From: Nocardioides pocheonensis
GTDB lineage: Bacteria; Actinomycetota; Actinomycetes; Propionibacteriales; Nocardioidaceae
Length of the DNA: 64,000 nt
NCBI RefSeq assembly: GCF_003725535.1
Contig: NZ_RJSF01000040.1
Coordinates: 711,477-775,476 of the forward strand
Direction of reading: 5' to 3'
Shown: piece by piece, positions 1 through 8,480 of the stretch
Layout: every line of letters starts with the position of its first letter
Numbering within the stretch: position 1 is the first letter of the stretch
Made by a program: the position numbers and the translations under genes
Notes under the pieces: generated by a model
What the model saw: the letters and a program-made list of their open reading frames with translations, nothing else
Databases searched by the model: none
What the model was told of the DNA's origin: nothing

Positions 1-37
1 CCGCGAGGGCCACCGAGAGAGAACCCGGGAGTTCCAG

Positions 38-400
38 ATGACCGAGCAGGTCGAGACGACCACGACCCACCGCACCGACAGCATCAACGTCAGCGACGCG
101 GCGGCCGCCAAGGTCAAGAGCCTCCTCGAGCAGGAGGGCCGCGACGACCTCCAGCTCCGCATCGCCGTGCAGCCCGGTGGCTGCTCCGGCCTGCGCTACC
201 AGCTGTTCTTCGACGAGCGGAACCTCGACGGCGACGTCGTCGCCGACTTCGACGGCGTCTCCGTGGTCGTCGACCGGATGAGCGTTCCCTACCTCAACGG
301 CGCGACCATCGACTTCGTCGACAGCATCGAGAAGCAGGGCTTCACGATCGACAACCCGAACGCCACCGGCTCCTGCGCCTGCGGCGACAGCTTCCACTGA
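38..400 (+). CDS. erpA: Iron-sulfur cluster insertion protein (ErpA/HesB-IscA family)
   Basis: A-type Fe-S carrier of 120 aa, the usual length for the family. It carries the three conserved cysteines that hold the cluster: Cys49 in GGCSG and Cys113/Cys115 in CACGDSF near the C-terminus. Such proteins hand Fe-S clusters to apo-enzymes in the cytosol. The first 15 residues are polar and variable. A GGGAG Shine-Dalgarno sits about 7 nt before the ATG. It lies just upstream of an adenosine-kinase-like gene and the cytochrome oxidase genes, the order I recall around mycobacterial Rv2204c-Rv2200c, so the Rieske protein encoded nearby is a plausible client (inference). Confidence 0.93.
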   Translation: MTEQVETTTTHRTDSINVSDAAAAKVKSLLEQEGRDDLQLRIAVQPGGCSGLRYQLFFDERNLDGDVVADFDGVSVVVDRMSVPYLNGATIDFVDSIEKQGFTIDNPNATGSCACGDSFH

Positions 401-426
401 GCGGTCGGGCACCGACGGACAACGCA

Positions 427-464
427 GAAGGGCGGTTCCCCGGAACACCGGGGAACCGCCCTTC
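427..464. terminator. Perfect hairpin between convergent genes
   Basis: A 17-bp perfect inverted repeat (arms 427-443 and 448-464) with a 4-nt AACA loop and no T-tract. It lies between the erpA stop and the end of the convergent small gene, so it probably ends transcription from both sides, as U-less hairpins do in high-GC actinobacteria. Confidence 0.85.
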
Positions 465-492
465 CGTGCGTCGTGGGCCTCGGCCGACGAGG

Positions 493-729
493 TCAGTCGA
501 GGTGGAGGTGGAGGCGTGCCGCGAGGTGAGCGGTGGCGTCGGTCACGGTGATCTCGGGCTTCCGGATCTCCCGCGGGAAGTCGTCGTACTCGATCGAGGG
601 GACGGAGTCGAGGGCCTCGGGGGAGATGAGCGGCCGAGGCAGGCTCATCTCGGAGGCGCAGGCGGTGCAGTCGAGGTGCATCTTCACCGCGGTGTCAGGG
701 TCCTCGTACGCGAGCCGCTCGTAGGTCAT
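493..729 (-). CDS. Conserved hypothetical protein, 78 aa
   Basis: A small soluble acidic protein of 78 aa whose function I do not recognise. It begins MTYERLAYEDPDTAVKM and has a Cys pair (CTAC, residues 22-25) but no partner pair, so metal binding is only possible. The open frame runs further upstream, but I chose the ATG at 729 because a -10 hexamer TATCGT ends 6 nt before it, giving a leaderless transcript. The gene is divergent from the PfkB kinase and convergent with erpA. The segment after residue 30 is proline- and serine-rich with no membrane segment. Confidence 0.7.
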   Translation of the reverse strand: MTYERLAYEDPDTAVKMHLDCTACASEMSLPRPLISPEALDSVPSIEYDDFPREIRKPEITVTDATAHLAARLHLHLD

Positions 730-735
730 GGCTCG

Positions 736-741
736 ACGATA
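736..741 (-). promoter_or_regulatory. -10 element TATCGT of a leaderless promoter
   Basis: TATCGT on the minus strand with 6 nt between it and the ATG at 729, so transcription should start at or next to the start codon. This supports the short form of the gene. Confidence 0.55.
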
Positions 742-778
742 TTGCCTACTGCCGGGTACTCCTACGTGTACCGGACGG

Positions 779-784
779 TAGGCT
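779..784 (+). promoter_or_regulatory. -10 element TAGGCT upstream of the PfkB kinase
   Basis: TAGGCT on the plus strand predicts a start near 791 and a leader of about 50 nt that ends in a GAGGA Shine-Dalgarno at 832-836. It is back to back with the leaderless promoter of the 78-aa gene. Confidence 0.5.
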
Positions 785-839
785 CCGGCGGGTCTGGGTA
801 CGCCCATCCAGGCCCCCGCTCCCGCACCCTCGAGGAACC

Positions 840-1814
840 ATGTCGCTCCTGATCGCCGGCTCCATCGCCACCGACCACCTGATGACCTTCCAGGGCAAGT
901 TCGAGGACTCGCTGGTCGTCGAGCAGCTCGACAAGCTCTCGGTCAGCTTCCTCGTCGAGGACCTCGAGATCCGGCGCGGCGGCGTCGCGCCGAACATCTG
1001 CTTCGGCCTCGGCCAGCTCGGCCTGCGGCCCACGCTCGTCGGAGCCGCCGGCGAGGACTTCGCGGACTACCGGTCCTGGCTCGAGCGCCACGGGGTCGAC
1101 TGCGACTCGGTGCACATCTCCGACAGCAAGCACACCGCCCGCTTCGTCTGCACGACCGACACCACCATGGCCCAGTTCGCGTCGTTCTACCCCGGCGCGA
1201 TGAGCGAGGCCCGGTTGATCGAGCTGGCGCCGATCGTGGCCCGGGTCGGTGAGCCCGACTACGTGCTGATCGGCGCCGACGACCCCGAGGGGATGCTGCG
1301 GCACACCGACGAGTGCCGCCAGCGCGGCTACGCGTTCATCGCCGACCCGAGCCAGCAGCTCGCCTTCGGCGAGGGCGACCTGATCCGGCAGCTGATCGAG
1401 GGCGCGACGCTGCTGTTCAGCAACGAGTACGAGTCCCACCTGATCCAGTCCAAGACCGGCTGGAGCGCCGAGGACATCCTCGACCGGGTCGGCACGCAGG
1501 TGATCACGCTCGGCAAGGACGGCGTCCGGATCGTCGGTCGTGACCAGCAGACGATCGAGGTGCACGCCGCCAAGGACGTGCACGCCGTCGAGCCGACCGG
1601 GGTCGGCGACGCCTTCCGCGCGGGGTTCCTCGCCGGGGTCGACTGGGGGCTCTCCCACGAGCGGGCCGCGCAGGTCGGCTGCACGCTCGCGGCGTACGTC
1701 GTGGAGACCGTGGGCACCCAGGAGTACACCTTCACCCCCGACCAGTTCCTGAGCCGGGTCCACGACTCCTACGGCTCCGACGCGGCGCTGGAGATCGGCA
1801 AGTACCTGGGCTGA
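840..1814 (+). CDS. adoK: PfkB-family carbohydrate kinase, adenosine kinase-like
   Basis: Ribokinase/PfkB-fold kinase of 324 aa. The N-terminal GG motif with a following Asn (residues 47-52) matches the sugar-binding side of the family, and the C-terminal anion-hole motif GVGDAFRAG is at 254-262 with the catalytic base Asp257. The mycobacterial protein in this position (Rv2202c) is adenosine kinase, which phosphorylates adenosine to AMP with ATP, so purine salvage is the best guess. Substrate cannot be read from sequence alone, and another nucleoside or sugar is possible. It lies between erpA and the cta genes as in mycobacteria, and has its own TAGGCT promoter and GAGGA site. Confidence 0.85.
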   Translation: MSLLIAGSIATDHLMTFQGKFEDSLVVEQLDKLSVSFLVEDLEIRRGGVAPNICFGLGQLGLRPTLVGAAGEDFADYRSWLERHGVDCDSVHISDSKHTARFVCTTDTTMAQFASFYPGAMSEARLIELAPIVARVGEPDYVLIGADDPEGMLRHTDECRQRGYAFIADPSQQLAFGEGDLIRQLIEGATLLFSNEYESHLIQSKTGWSAEDILDRVGTQVITLGKDGVRIVGRDQQTIEVHAAKDVHAVEPTGVGDAFRAGFLAGVDWGLSHERAAQVGCTLAAYVVETVGTQEYTFTPDQFLSRVHDSYGSDAALEIGKYLG

Positions 1815-1873
1815 GGGGCCAGCGCGTCGAAACCGGGCGAGGCGTTTCGATGCAGTCGCTGCGCGACTGCGCC

Positions 1874-2119
1874 TCAACGACCGGGTGGAGCCGTACGCCG
1901 CACCAGGTAGCGGGCCACGCCGTCCTCGGCGTGGTCGGACCCGACGTACTCGTGGCCGCGCATCCGGCACCAGGCCGGGACGTCGTACGCCGCGGCCGCG
2001 TCGTCCGCCACCACCGCCACCACGCCGCCGGGCGGGACGTCCTCGACGTGGCGGGCGAGCTCGATCACCGGCCGCGGGCAGATCATCCCGCGGCAGTCCA
2101 GCTCCAGGTCGGCGTTCAC
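1874..2119 (-). CDS. TusA/SirA-family sulfur carrier protein
   Basis: An 81-aa TusA-like protein with the family signature CPRP, whose Cys (residue 13) carries a persulfide. TusA proteins take sulfane sulfur from a cysteine desulfurase and pass it on, for example to tRNA thiolation or molybdenum cofactor enzymes. The GTG start at 2119 overlaps the TGA of the desulfurase gene (GTGA), so the two are translationally coupled, and the desulfurase is the obvious donor. The frame is open far upstream, but the upstream part is only the shadow of the desulfurase gene. No ThiI or DsrE partner is nearby. Confidence 0.88.
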   Translation of the reverse strand: MNADLELDCRGMICPRPVIELARHVEDVPPGGVVAVVADDAAAAYDVPAWCRMRGHEYVGSDHAEDGVARYLVRRTAPPGR

Positions 2120-3237
2120 AGCCCCGCGTCCTCGCGGATCCGGCGCACGATCTCGGGCAGGACCTCCAGGAGCCGGTCGACCTCCGCCGCTGGGGTCTCC
2201 CGGGCCAGCGAGATCCGCAGGTTCCCGTGCGTGAGGGCGCCCATCGCGGCGAGCACGTGGCTGGGCTCGAGCGTGCTCGCCGTGCACGCCGAGCCGCTGG
2301 CCACCGCGAAGCCCCGGCGGTCCAGCTCACTGACGATCGCCTCGCCGTCGACGTAGAGGAACGAGCACGTGAGCAGGTGGGGGAGCCGGTCCGCCGGGTC
2401 GCCGACCACCTGGGTGTCGGGGATGCGGGCGAGACCGGCGCGCAGCCGGTCGACCAGGGCTGCCTGGCGTGCGTTGACCTCGTCACGGTCCGCCACCACC
2501 GCCTGCAGGGCAGCCGCCGCGGCGAGGGCGGCCGGCACGTTCTCCATGCCCGTGGTCCGCTCGTCCACCCGGTCGTCGCCCGGGAACGGGTTGCGCCAGC
2601 GGACTCCCTTGCGCACCAGCAGCACGCCGACTCCGGCGGGGCCACCCCACTTGTGGGCCGAGGCGGCCGCCGCCGCCCAGCCGTCGGGCAGCGGGAGCCG
2701 GCCCGCGGAGCCGCAGGCGTCCATGAACAGCGGTGCTCCGGAGGTCGCGGCCACGTCGGAGACCGGCTGGAGCGTGCCCACCTCGTGGTTCGCCGACTGG
2801 AGGCACAGCACGGTCGGGGTGGCTGCGTCGAGCGCGTCGAGGCGGACCCGGCCGACCTCGTCGACCGGGACCGTCTCGAAGGTCCCTCCGCGGGCGGCGT
2901 GCCACTGGCCCGCGTGCATCACGGCCGAGTGCTCGACCGCGCTCGCCACCAGCCGGTCGCCCTGGCGGGCCTGGCCGGCGACCAGGCCCAGCACGCCGAG
3001 GTGCACGGCGTGGGTGCCGCTCGGCGTGAAGCTGACCTCGTCGGGGCGCACGCCCAGCGCCTGCGCCGTGGCCTCCCGGGCGTTGTCGAGGAGCAGTCGG
3101 GCGCTGCGTGCGTCGCCGTGCAAGCGGCGCGGGTCGGCGTACCCGCGCTCGAGCGCCTGGTCGAGGACGGCCCGGGCGGCCGGGTGCAGCGGCTCGCTCG
3201 ACGCGGTGTCCAGGTAGGTGCCCGGCGGGGTGCTCAC
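2116..3237 (-). CDS. Cysteine desulfurase (class V aminotransferase, IscS/NifS-like)
   Basis: PLP enzyme of 373 aa that removes sulfur from cysteine to form an enzyme persulfide and alanine. Lys196 in SAHKWGG is the PLP-binding lysine, His103 in VEHSAV stacks on the cofactor, and Cys318 in ASGSACTAS is the mobile-loop nucleophile, placed as in IscS-type rather than SufS-type enzymes. The gene is coupled to a TusA-like sulfur carrier and sits between erpA and ctaC, so it may supply sulfur for both Fe-S clusters and thiolation. The GTG at 3237 follows a -10 hexamer by 6 nt (leaderless). Its promoter is divergent from that of ctaC. Confidence 0.92.
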   Translation of the reverse strand: MSTPPGTYLDTASSEPLHPAARAVLDQALERGYADPRRLHGDARSARLLLDNAREATAQALGVRPDEVSFTPSGTHAVHLGVLGLVAGQARQGDRLVASAVEHSAVMHAGQWHAARGGTFETVPVDEVGRVRLDALDAATPTVLCLQSANHEVGTLQPVSDVAATSGAPLFMDACGSAGRLPLPDGWAAAAASAHKWGGPAGVGVLLVRKGVRWRNPFPGDDRVDERTTGMENVPAALAAAAALQAVVADRDEVNARQAALVDRLRAGLARIPDTQVVGDPADRLPHLLTCSFLYVDGEAIVSELDRRGFAVASGSACTASTLEPSHVLAAMGALTHGNLRISLARETPAAEVDRLLEVLPEIVRRIREDAGL

Positions 3238-3243
3238 ACAGGA

Positions 3244-3249
3244 AACCTA
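3244..3249 (-). promoter_or_regulatory. -10 element TAGGTT, leaderless promoter of the desulfurase
   Basis: TAGGTT on the minus strand is separated by 6 nt from the GTG at 3237, so the mRNA should begin at the start codon. Confidence 0.55.
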
Positions 3250-3334
3250 GCCGCGTCCGGGGGCCCTGTCGGAGTGGCGCGAACCACACGTTCCATCACC
3301 GTGCCCTCGAGCACCGGCGGCCGGTACGCAGTAG

Positions 3335-3340
3335 TAGGGT
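3335..3340 (+). promoter_or_regulatory. -10 element TAGGGT of the ctaCDF operon
   Basis: TAGGGT in the ctaC leader predicts a start near 3347 and a leader of about 44 nt that includes an AGAGAGAGGG ribosome-binding stretch at 3374-3383. Confidence 0.5.
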
Positions 3341-3390
3341 GCGCGGTGTCTGTTCACAGCAGTTGTCCGGTCAAGAGAGAGGGCTCGTTC

Positions 3391-4269
3391 GTGGGTCTGC
3401 AACTCCCCAAGCGTGCTCGGAGCGTCGCCCTCGGCGCCGTTGCTGGTTCGGCCGCCTTGATGCTCAGTGGTTGCTCCGTGGGCACCACCGACGAGTGGAA
3501 GCGGATCGCCATGCCCGACCCGGCGAGCGCCGAGGGTCCGGGCATGCTGCACCTCTGGCAGGGCGCCTGGATCGCCGCGATGGCGGTCGGCGTGGTGACC
3601 TGGGGCCTGATCCTGTACGCCGTGTTCCGGTTCCGCCGGCGCAGCGAGGACGAGATCCCCGTGCAGACCCGGTACAACCTGCCGATCGAGATCTTCTACA
3701 CGGTCGCGCCGATCATGATGGTGATCGTCTTCTTCTTCTTCACCGTGCAGGAGCAGGACAAGTTCATCCGCGACGTCAAGAACCCCGACCAGACCATCAC
3801 GGCGGTCGGGCAGCAGTGGTCGTGGACGTTCAACTACAACTACGACGCCGGCTACGACCACTTCAAGGGCCGCGAGGTCGGCGGACCCGTCGTCTACGAC
3901 AGCGGCACGCCGGCGAACCCGCCCACCCTGTGGCTGGTCAAGGACAAGAGCGTCGAGGTCCACCTGTACTCGCCCGACGTGATCCACTCCTTCTGGGTCC
4001 CGTCCTTCCTCTTCAAGATGGACGTCTTCCCCGGCCGCGACAACCACTACACGTTCACCCCGACCCGCCTGGGTACCTTCGAGGGTCGCTGCGCCGAGCT
4101 CTGCGGCGTCTACCACTCGCGGATGCTGTTCAAGGTCAAGGTCGTCGACCAGGCGGCGTACGACGCGCACCTGTCCGCCCTCGAGAAGGCCGGCAACACC
4201 GGTCCCGCCCTGGGCGACAGTGACGTGAACAAGGAAGCCGGCCTCGAGCAGAACGGAGCCTCCGAATGA
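3391..4269 (+). CDS. ctaC: Cytochrome c oxidase subunit II (aa3-type)
   Basis: Subunit II of the aa3 oxidase, 292 aa, which accepts electrons through the binuclear CuA centre outside the membrane. The N-terminus is a lipoprotein signal ending in LSGC (Cys28), followed by two membrane helices (about 56-78 and 100-118). The CuA ligands are complete: His199, Cys234 and Cys238 in GRCAELCG, His242 and Met245. The GTG at 3391 was chosen over a much longer open frame because it gives the signal peptide and follows a purine-rich ribosome site by 7 nt. It overlaps ctaD by ATGA. In actinobacteria this subunit joins QcrCAB in a supercomplex with no soluble cytochrome c. Confidence 0.97.
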   Translation: MGLQLPKRARSVALGAVAGSAALMLSGCSVGTTDEWKRIAMPDPASAEGPGMLHLWQGAWIAAMAVGVVTWGLILYAVFRFRRRSEDEIPVQTRYNLPIEIFYTVAPIMMVIVFFFFTVQEQDKFIRDVKNPDQTITAVGQQWSWTFNYNYDAGYDHFKGREVGGPVVYDSGTPANPPTLWLVKDKSVEVHLYSPDVIHSFWVPSFLFKMDVFPGRDNHYTFTPTRLGTFEGRCAELCGVYHSRMLFKVKVVDQAAYDAHLSALEKAGNTGPALGDSDVNKEAGLEQNGASE

Positions 4270-5963
4270 CCGCCGTCTCCGACGCCCCCCGGGTCGTCGC
4301 GACCCCGACCCTCGGGCAGCAGGTCGTCCGCATCCTCACCACGACCGATCACAAGCTGATCGGCCGGATGTACCTGGTCACCTCGTTCGGGTTCTTCATC
4401 ATCGGCGGCATCCTGGCGCTGCTGATCCGCTCGGAGCTGGCGTTCCCGGGCCAGCAGATCGTGAACGACGAGGTCTACAACCAGCTGTTCACGATGCACG
4501 GCCTGATCATGCTGCTGCTGTTCGCGACCCCGCTGTTCTTCGGGTTCGGCAACGCGATCATGCCGCTGCAGATCGGCGCGCCGGACGTCGCGTTCCCGCG
4601 GCTGAACATGTTCAGCTACTGGCTCTACCTCTTCGGCGGCCTGATGGCCGCGGCCGGCTTCCTCACGCCGGGTGGCGCGGCCGACTTCGGCTGGTTCATG
4701 TACGCGCCGCTGTCCGACGCCGTCCGCTCGCCGGGCATCGGTGCCGACCTGGGCATCATGGGCCTCTACATGGCCGGCCTGGGCACGATCCTCGGTGCGG
4801 TCAACTTCATCACCACGATCATCTGCATGCGCGCGCCCGGCATGACGATGTTCCGGATGCCGATCTTCGTCTGGAACACCATGATCACCAGCCTGCTCGT
4901 GCTGATGGTCTTCCCGGTCTTCGGCGCCCTGCTGCTCGAGCTCGAGGCCGACCGCCTGCTCGGCGCGCACGTCTTCGACGCCTCCCACGGCGGGCCACTG
5001 CTGTGGCAGCACCTCTTCTGGTTCTTCGGCCATCCAGAGGTGTACATCATCGCCTTGCCGTTCTTCGGGATCGTGACCGAGATCCTGCCGGTGTTCAGCC
5101 GCAAGCCGATCTTCGGCTACGTCGGCCTGGTCGCGGCGACGCTCGGCATCGCGATCCTGTCGGTCGCCGTGTGGGCCCACCACATGTTCGTCACCGGTGC
5201 GGTCAACCTGCCGTTCTTCTCCGGCATGACGTTCCTCATCGCGGTCCCGACCGGCGTGAAGTTCTTCAACTGGATCGGCACGATGTGGGGCGGGTCGGTG
5301 TCCCTGGACACCCCGATGCTGTGGTCGGTCGGCTTCCTGGTGACCTTCCTCTTCGGTGGCCTGACCGGCATCATCCTGGCCTCGCCGCCCCTGGACTTCC
5401 ACCTCTCCGACTCCTACTTCGTGGTCGCGCACTTCCACTACGTGGTGTTCGGCACGGTGGTGTTCGCGATGTTCGCCGGCTTCTACTTCTGGTGGCCGAA
5501 GATGACCGGGAAGATGCTCGACGAGCGGCTCGGCAAGATCCACTTCTGGATCCTCTTCGTCGGCTTCCACACGACCTTCCTGGTCCAGCACTGGCTCGGT
5601 GTCGAGGGCATGCCGCGCCGGTACGCCGACTACAGCGCCGGTGACGGCTTCACCACGCTGAACCAGATCTCGACGGTGGGCGCGTTCCTGCTCGCCTCCT
5701 CGACGCTGCCGTTCCTCTACAACGTCTACAAGACCATGCGCTCGCCGAAGGTCACCGTGGACGACCCGTGGGGCTGGGGCCGGTCGCTGGAGTGGGCGAC
5801 GAGCTGCCCGCCGCCGCGGCACAACTTCGTGTCGATCCCGCGGATCCGCTCGGAGTCGCCGGCCTTCGACCTCCACCACCCGGAGATCGCGGCGATCGAG
5901 TACTCCGACGACCTGGCCGAGTCGAGCACCGGGTCCCGCGGCGAAGGAGAGGTCCTGAAGTGA
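4266..5963 (+). CDS. ctaD: Cytochrome c oxidase subunit I (heme-copper catalytic subunit)
   Basis: Catalytic subunit of the aa3 oxidase, 565 aa with about 12 membrane helices. It reduces oxygen to water and pumps protons. Visible family motifs are the low-spin heme ligand His78 in FTMHGL, the HPEVYI segment with the cross-linked His-Tyr pair, the CuB histidines in AHHMF, and the heme ligands in VAHFHYVV. The start overlaps the ctaC stop (ATGA) and the stop overlaps ctaF (GTGA), so all three are coupled. Having ctaD beside ctaC differs from mycobacteria, where I recall ctaD lying elsewhere. Confidence 0.98.
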   Translation: MTAVSDAPRVVATPTLGQQVVRILTTTDHKLIGRMYLVTSFGFFIIGGILALLIRSELAFPGQQIVNDEVYNQLFTMHGLIMLLLFATPLFFGFGNAIMPLQIGAPDVAFPRLNMFSYWLYLFGGLMAAAGFLTPGGAADFGWFMYAPLSDAVRSPGIGADLGIMGLYMAGLGTILGAVNFITTIICMRAPGMTMFRMPIFVWNTMITSLLVLMVFPVFGALLLELEADRLLGAHVFDASHGGPLLWQHLFWFFGHPEVYIIALPFFGIVTEILPVFSRKPIFGYVGLVAATLGIAILSVAVWAHHMFVTGAVNLPFFSGMTFLIAVPTGVKFFNWIGTMWGGSVSLDTPMLWSVGFLVTFLFGGLTGIILASPPLDFHLSDSYFVVAHFHYVVFGTVVFAMFAGFYFWWPKMTGKMLDERLGKIHFWILFVGFHTTFLVQHWLGVEGMPRRYADYSAGDGFTTLNQISTVGAFLLASSTLPFLYNVYKTMRSPKVTVDDPWGWGRSLEWATSCPPPRHNFVSIPRIRSESPAFDLHHPEIAAIEYSDDLAESSTGSRGEGEVLK

Positions 5964-6355
5964 AGTCGGAAGCCTGGATCTTCGGCATCTGCACGGCGTT
6001 CTTCCTGCTGGTCACGCCGTCCTACTGGTTCATCACCGGCGACCCGACGGGCACGTCCGCGCTCGTGATGACCACGCTGCTGGCGACGCTGGTGACCTTC
6101 TACCTCGGCTTCCACGCCAGCCGCATGGAGCCGCGGCCGGAGGACCGCAAGGACGCCGAGATCGCCGACGGAGCCGGCGAGCTCGGGTTCTTCCCGCCGT
6201 ACAGCTGGTGGCCGCTGTGGTGCGCGCTGACCTTCTCGCTCGTCGTGCTCGGTGTCGTGATCGGCTGGTGGCTGGTCATCATCGGCGCCGGTCTGGGCGT
6301 GGTCGCGCTCACGGGCTGGGTGTTCGAGTACTACCGGGGCGAGCACGCCCACTGA
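5960..6355 (+). CDS. ctaF: Cytochrome c oxidase subunit IV, actinobacterial type
   Basis: A 131-aa membrane protein with about four hydrophobic segments and the motif [15 protein letters not shown] between the two halves, typical of the actinobacterial subunit IV (CtaF). It is a structural subunit of the aa3 oxidase with no redox centre. The GTG at 5960 overlaps the ctaD stop. A longer open frame exists upstream, but that part is the shadow of ctaD. It closes the ctaCDF operon, and the next gene follows after about 157 nt. Confidence 0.93.
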   Translation: MKSEAWIFGICTAFFLLVTPSYWFITGDPTGTSALVMTTLLATLVTFYLGFHASRMEPRPEDRKDAEIADGAGELGFFPPYSWWPLWCALTFSLVVLGVVIGWWLVIIGAGLGVVALTGWVFEYYRGEHAH

Positions 6356-6512
6356 GGCGGCGGACGGCGCTCGCTGAGCGATTTGTCCGTTCTACGCGCC
6401 CGGTCCCGCGAGGGGCCGGGCGTGATGCTTCCCACCCGGCGACGTGCAAGGGGGGCCCCGCACGGTTGTTACGCTGGAAACGTCCATCGGTCTGACCTCT
6501 TCGAGGAGTTCC

Positions 6513-7712
6513 ATGCGGTCGCGACGTACCTGGGCTGCCGCTGCTGCGGCGGTCCTTCTCATGTCGGTCGTGTCGGCATGCTCCGATTCCCCGAAGGCGC
6601 TGACCGGGTCGAAGTCCGATCCGTCGGGCTCGCCGTCGGCCTCGCAGTCCGACGCGAAGATCACCGCGAGCATCCCGGCCGACGCCACCGACGTGAAGGT
6701 CAACCGGTCGCTGCGGCTCAACGTCGACGGCGGGACCTTCCAGACGGTGTCGGTGGCCGGCACGTCGGGTGAGCTGCAGGGCGCCCTCGCCGGCGACAAG
6801 CTGAGCTGGCAGAGCAGCGGTCGGCTCCAGCCGGGGGAGACCTACCGGGTGCGCGGCGTCGCGGTCGACCAGGACGGCCACCAGACCGTCTACCGCTCGA
6901 AGTTCAGCACCCAGAACCTCAGCATGGACCAGCAGACGTTCCCCAGCTTCTTCCCGCTGCCGGGCGCGACCGTCGGTGTGGGCATGCCCGCGATCATCCG
7001 ATTCGACGTGCCGATCGAGAACAAGGCCTCGATCGAGAAGCACCTGCACGTCACGAGCGTCCCGGCACAGCCGGGGGCGTTCCACTGGGTCTCCGACACG
7101 GAGGTGCACTGGCGGCCCCAGAACTACTGGCAGCCGGGCACCAAGGTGACGGTCAACGCGGACATCGACTCGATCCCGGCCGGCAACGGCATCTTCGGGC
7201 AGAAGAGCCGCACCAGCAGCTTCACCATCGGCCGGTCGATGATCAGCAAGGTCAACACGAAGACCGACCAGATGCGCGTGTTCCAGGACGGCAAGCTGGT
7301 CCGGACGATCCCGATCACGACCGGCCAGCAGCCGAAGTACACCACCCGCTCCGGGGTCAAGGTGATCGTCGAGAAGTACCGCAAGAAGCGGATGAACTCC
7401 GAGACGGTCGGCATCGACCCCAACGGCCCGGACGGCTACAACATCGCCGGTGTCGAGTACGCCATGCGGATCACCTACTCCGGTGAGTTCCTGCACGCGG
7501 CGCCATGGTCGGTCGGGTCCCAGGGGCACGCCAACGTCAGTCACGGGTGCACCGGCATGAGCACCGCGAACGCCGCGTGGCTCTACGGCCAGACCCTCAT
7601 CGGCGACGTCGTCGAGTACTCCGGCACCGACAAGCCGATGACGCTCACCAACGGCATCGGTGACTGGAACCTGCCGTTCGACCAGTACGCCGCCGGCTCG
7701 GCCCTGAGCTGA
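6513..7712 (+). CDS. L,D-transpeptidase lipoprotein (Ig-like domains plus YkuD)
   Basis: A 399-aa peptidoglycan cross-linking enzyme that forms 3-3 links between stem peptides outside the membrane. It has a lipoprotein signal (VVSACS, Cys about residue 20), a Ser/Pro-rich linker, two Ig-like domains (about 50-245) and a C-terminal YkuD domain with the catalytic motif HANVSHGCTGMS at 339-350, where Cys346 is the nucleophile. The layout matches mycobacterial LdtMt2. The ATG at 6513 has a CGAGGAG ribosome site and yields the signal peptide. It is the last plus-strand gene before a convergent group. Confidence 0.95.
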   Translation: MRSRRTWAAAAAAVLLMSVVSACSDSPKALTGSKSDPSGSPSASQSDAKITASIPADATDVKVNRSLRLNVDGGTFQTVSVAGTSGELQGALAGDKLSWQSSGRLQPGETYRVRGVAVDQDGHQTVYRSKFSTQNLSMDQQTFPSFFPLPGATVGVGMPAIIRFDVPIENKASIEKHLHVTSVPAQPGAFHWVSDTEVHWRPQNYWQPGTKVTVNADIDSIPAGNGIFGQKSRTSSFTIGRSMISKVNTKTDQMRVFQDGKLVRTIPITTGQQPKYTTRSGVKVIVEKYRKKRMNSETVGIDPNGPDGYNIAGVEYAMRITYSGEFLHAAPWSVGSQGHANVSHGCTGMSTANAAWLYGQTLIGDVVEYSGTDKPMTLTNGIGDWNLPFDQYAAGSALS

Positions 7713-7717
7713 CCCGA

Positions 7718-7748
7718 GCCCGGCCCGAGGTTCCCACCTGCGCCGGGC
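7718..7748. terminator. Weak hairpin between convergent genes
   Basis: GCCCGGC (7718-7724) pairs with GCCGGGC (7742-7748) across a 17-nt loop, between the transpeptidase stop and the end of the hydroxylase gene. The stem is short, so this is a tentative terminator. Confidence 0.3.
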
Positions 7749-7760
7749 CGGTACGCCGGC

Positions 7761-8480
7761 TCAGCGGGCGCCGTGGAGGTTCTTCGCGGTTGCTGACGTC
7801 TTGACCGTGGCCGGGTCCGGGTAGGTGCCGAACAGCCGGTCGGCCGTCGCCGTCGTCGTCACGGTGAACCAGTAGTGCTCGTTCTTGTAGTGGTGCAGCC
7901 GGTGGTTGCGCCAGACGGCCTTGTACAGGCGGCCCTTGGGCCGGTAGTCGCTGTGGATCAGGTAGTGGGCCCACTCGTAACCGAAGCCCACGAGCGCGAT
8001 CCCGATCATGAAGGTGAACCCGGCGGCGCGGTCGGGAAACGCGAGGAGGCCGATCGCGACGGTGCCGACGAGGAGCCAGATCAGGACCTGCCACGGGATG
8101 AACACCAGCGGGATGTCCCGCGGATCGGCGTGGTGGGCTCGGTGCTTGCGGGAGACCAGCGGGTCGATCCTGACCGGGCCGAGCCTGACCGGCCTCCAGT
8201 GCAGCACGACCACGTGGACGACCCACTCGGTCACCGGGAAGAACGCGACGAAGAGCACGGGCACGATCAGCTCGGTCCACGAGAACCGGTGCACGAACCC
8301 GCGGGCGACTGCTGCGCCGAGGACCGTCGCCAGGATCATCCACGGCGACGGGTGCCGCCAGAACGCCGCCCAGGCCTGGCCGAGGGACATCTTCGTCCGC
8401 CGGGAGCCTGTGATGGCGGACTCGTCGCTGGCCAGACGCTGCTGTGCGAGCGCTTCGATCTCGGGGCTGGCCTTCGTCAT
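7761..8480 (-). CDS. Fatty acid hydroxylase / sterol desaturase family membrane protein
   Basis: A 239-aa integral membrane di-iron enzyme candidate. It has about four hydrophobic segments and clusters of histidines in the family pattern: EWVVHVVVLH, KHRAHH, EWAHYLIH, and NHRLHH with a nearby HYWFTV. The family hydroxylates or desaturates fatty acyl chains, sterols or carotenoids, and the substrate is unknown here. The ATG overlaps the stop of the FadR-type regulator gene by 4 nt, so the two are co-transcribed and probably co-regulated by an acyl ligand (inference). Confidence 0.88.
   Translation of the reverse strand: MTKASPEIEALAQQRLASDESAITGSRRTKMSLGQAWAAFWRHPSPWMILATVLGAAVARGFVHRFSWTELIVPVLFVAFFPVTEWVVHVVVLHWRPVRLGPVRIDPLVSRKHRAHHADPRDIPLVFIPWQVLIWLLVGTVAIGLLAFPDRAAGFTFMIGIALVGFGYEWAHYLIHSDYRPKGRLYKAVWRNHRLHHYKNEHYWFTVTTTATADRLFGTYPDPATVKTSATAKNLHGAR

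Noticed and set aside
4110-5879. A minus-strand open frame of 589 codons opposite ctaD
   Set aside because: The product is almost all Arg, Asp, Glu, His and Gly with no hydrophobic core. ctaD on the other strand is unmistakable.
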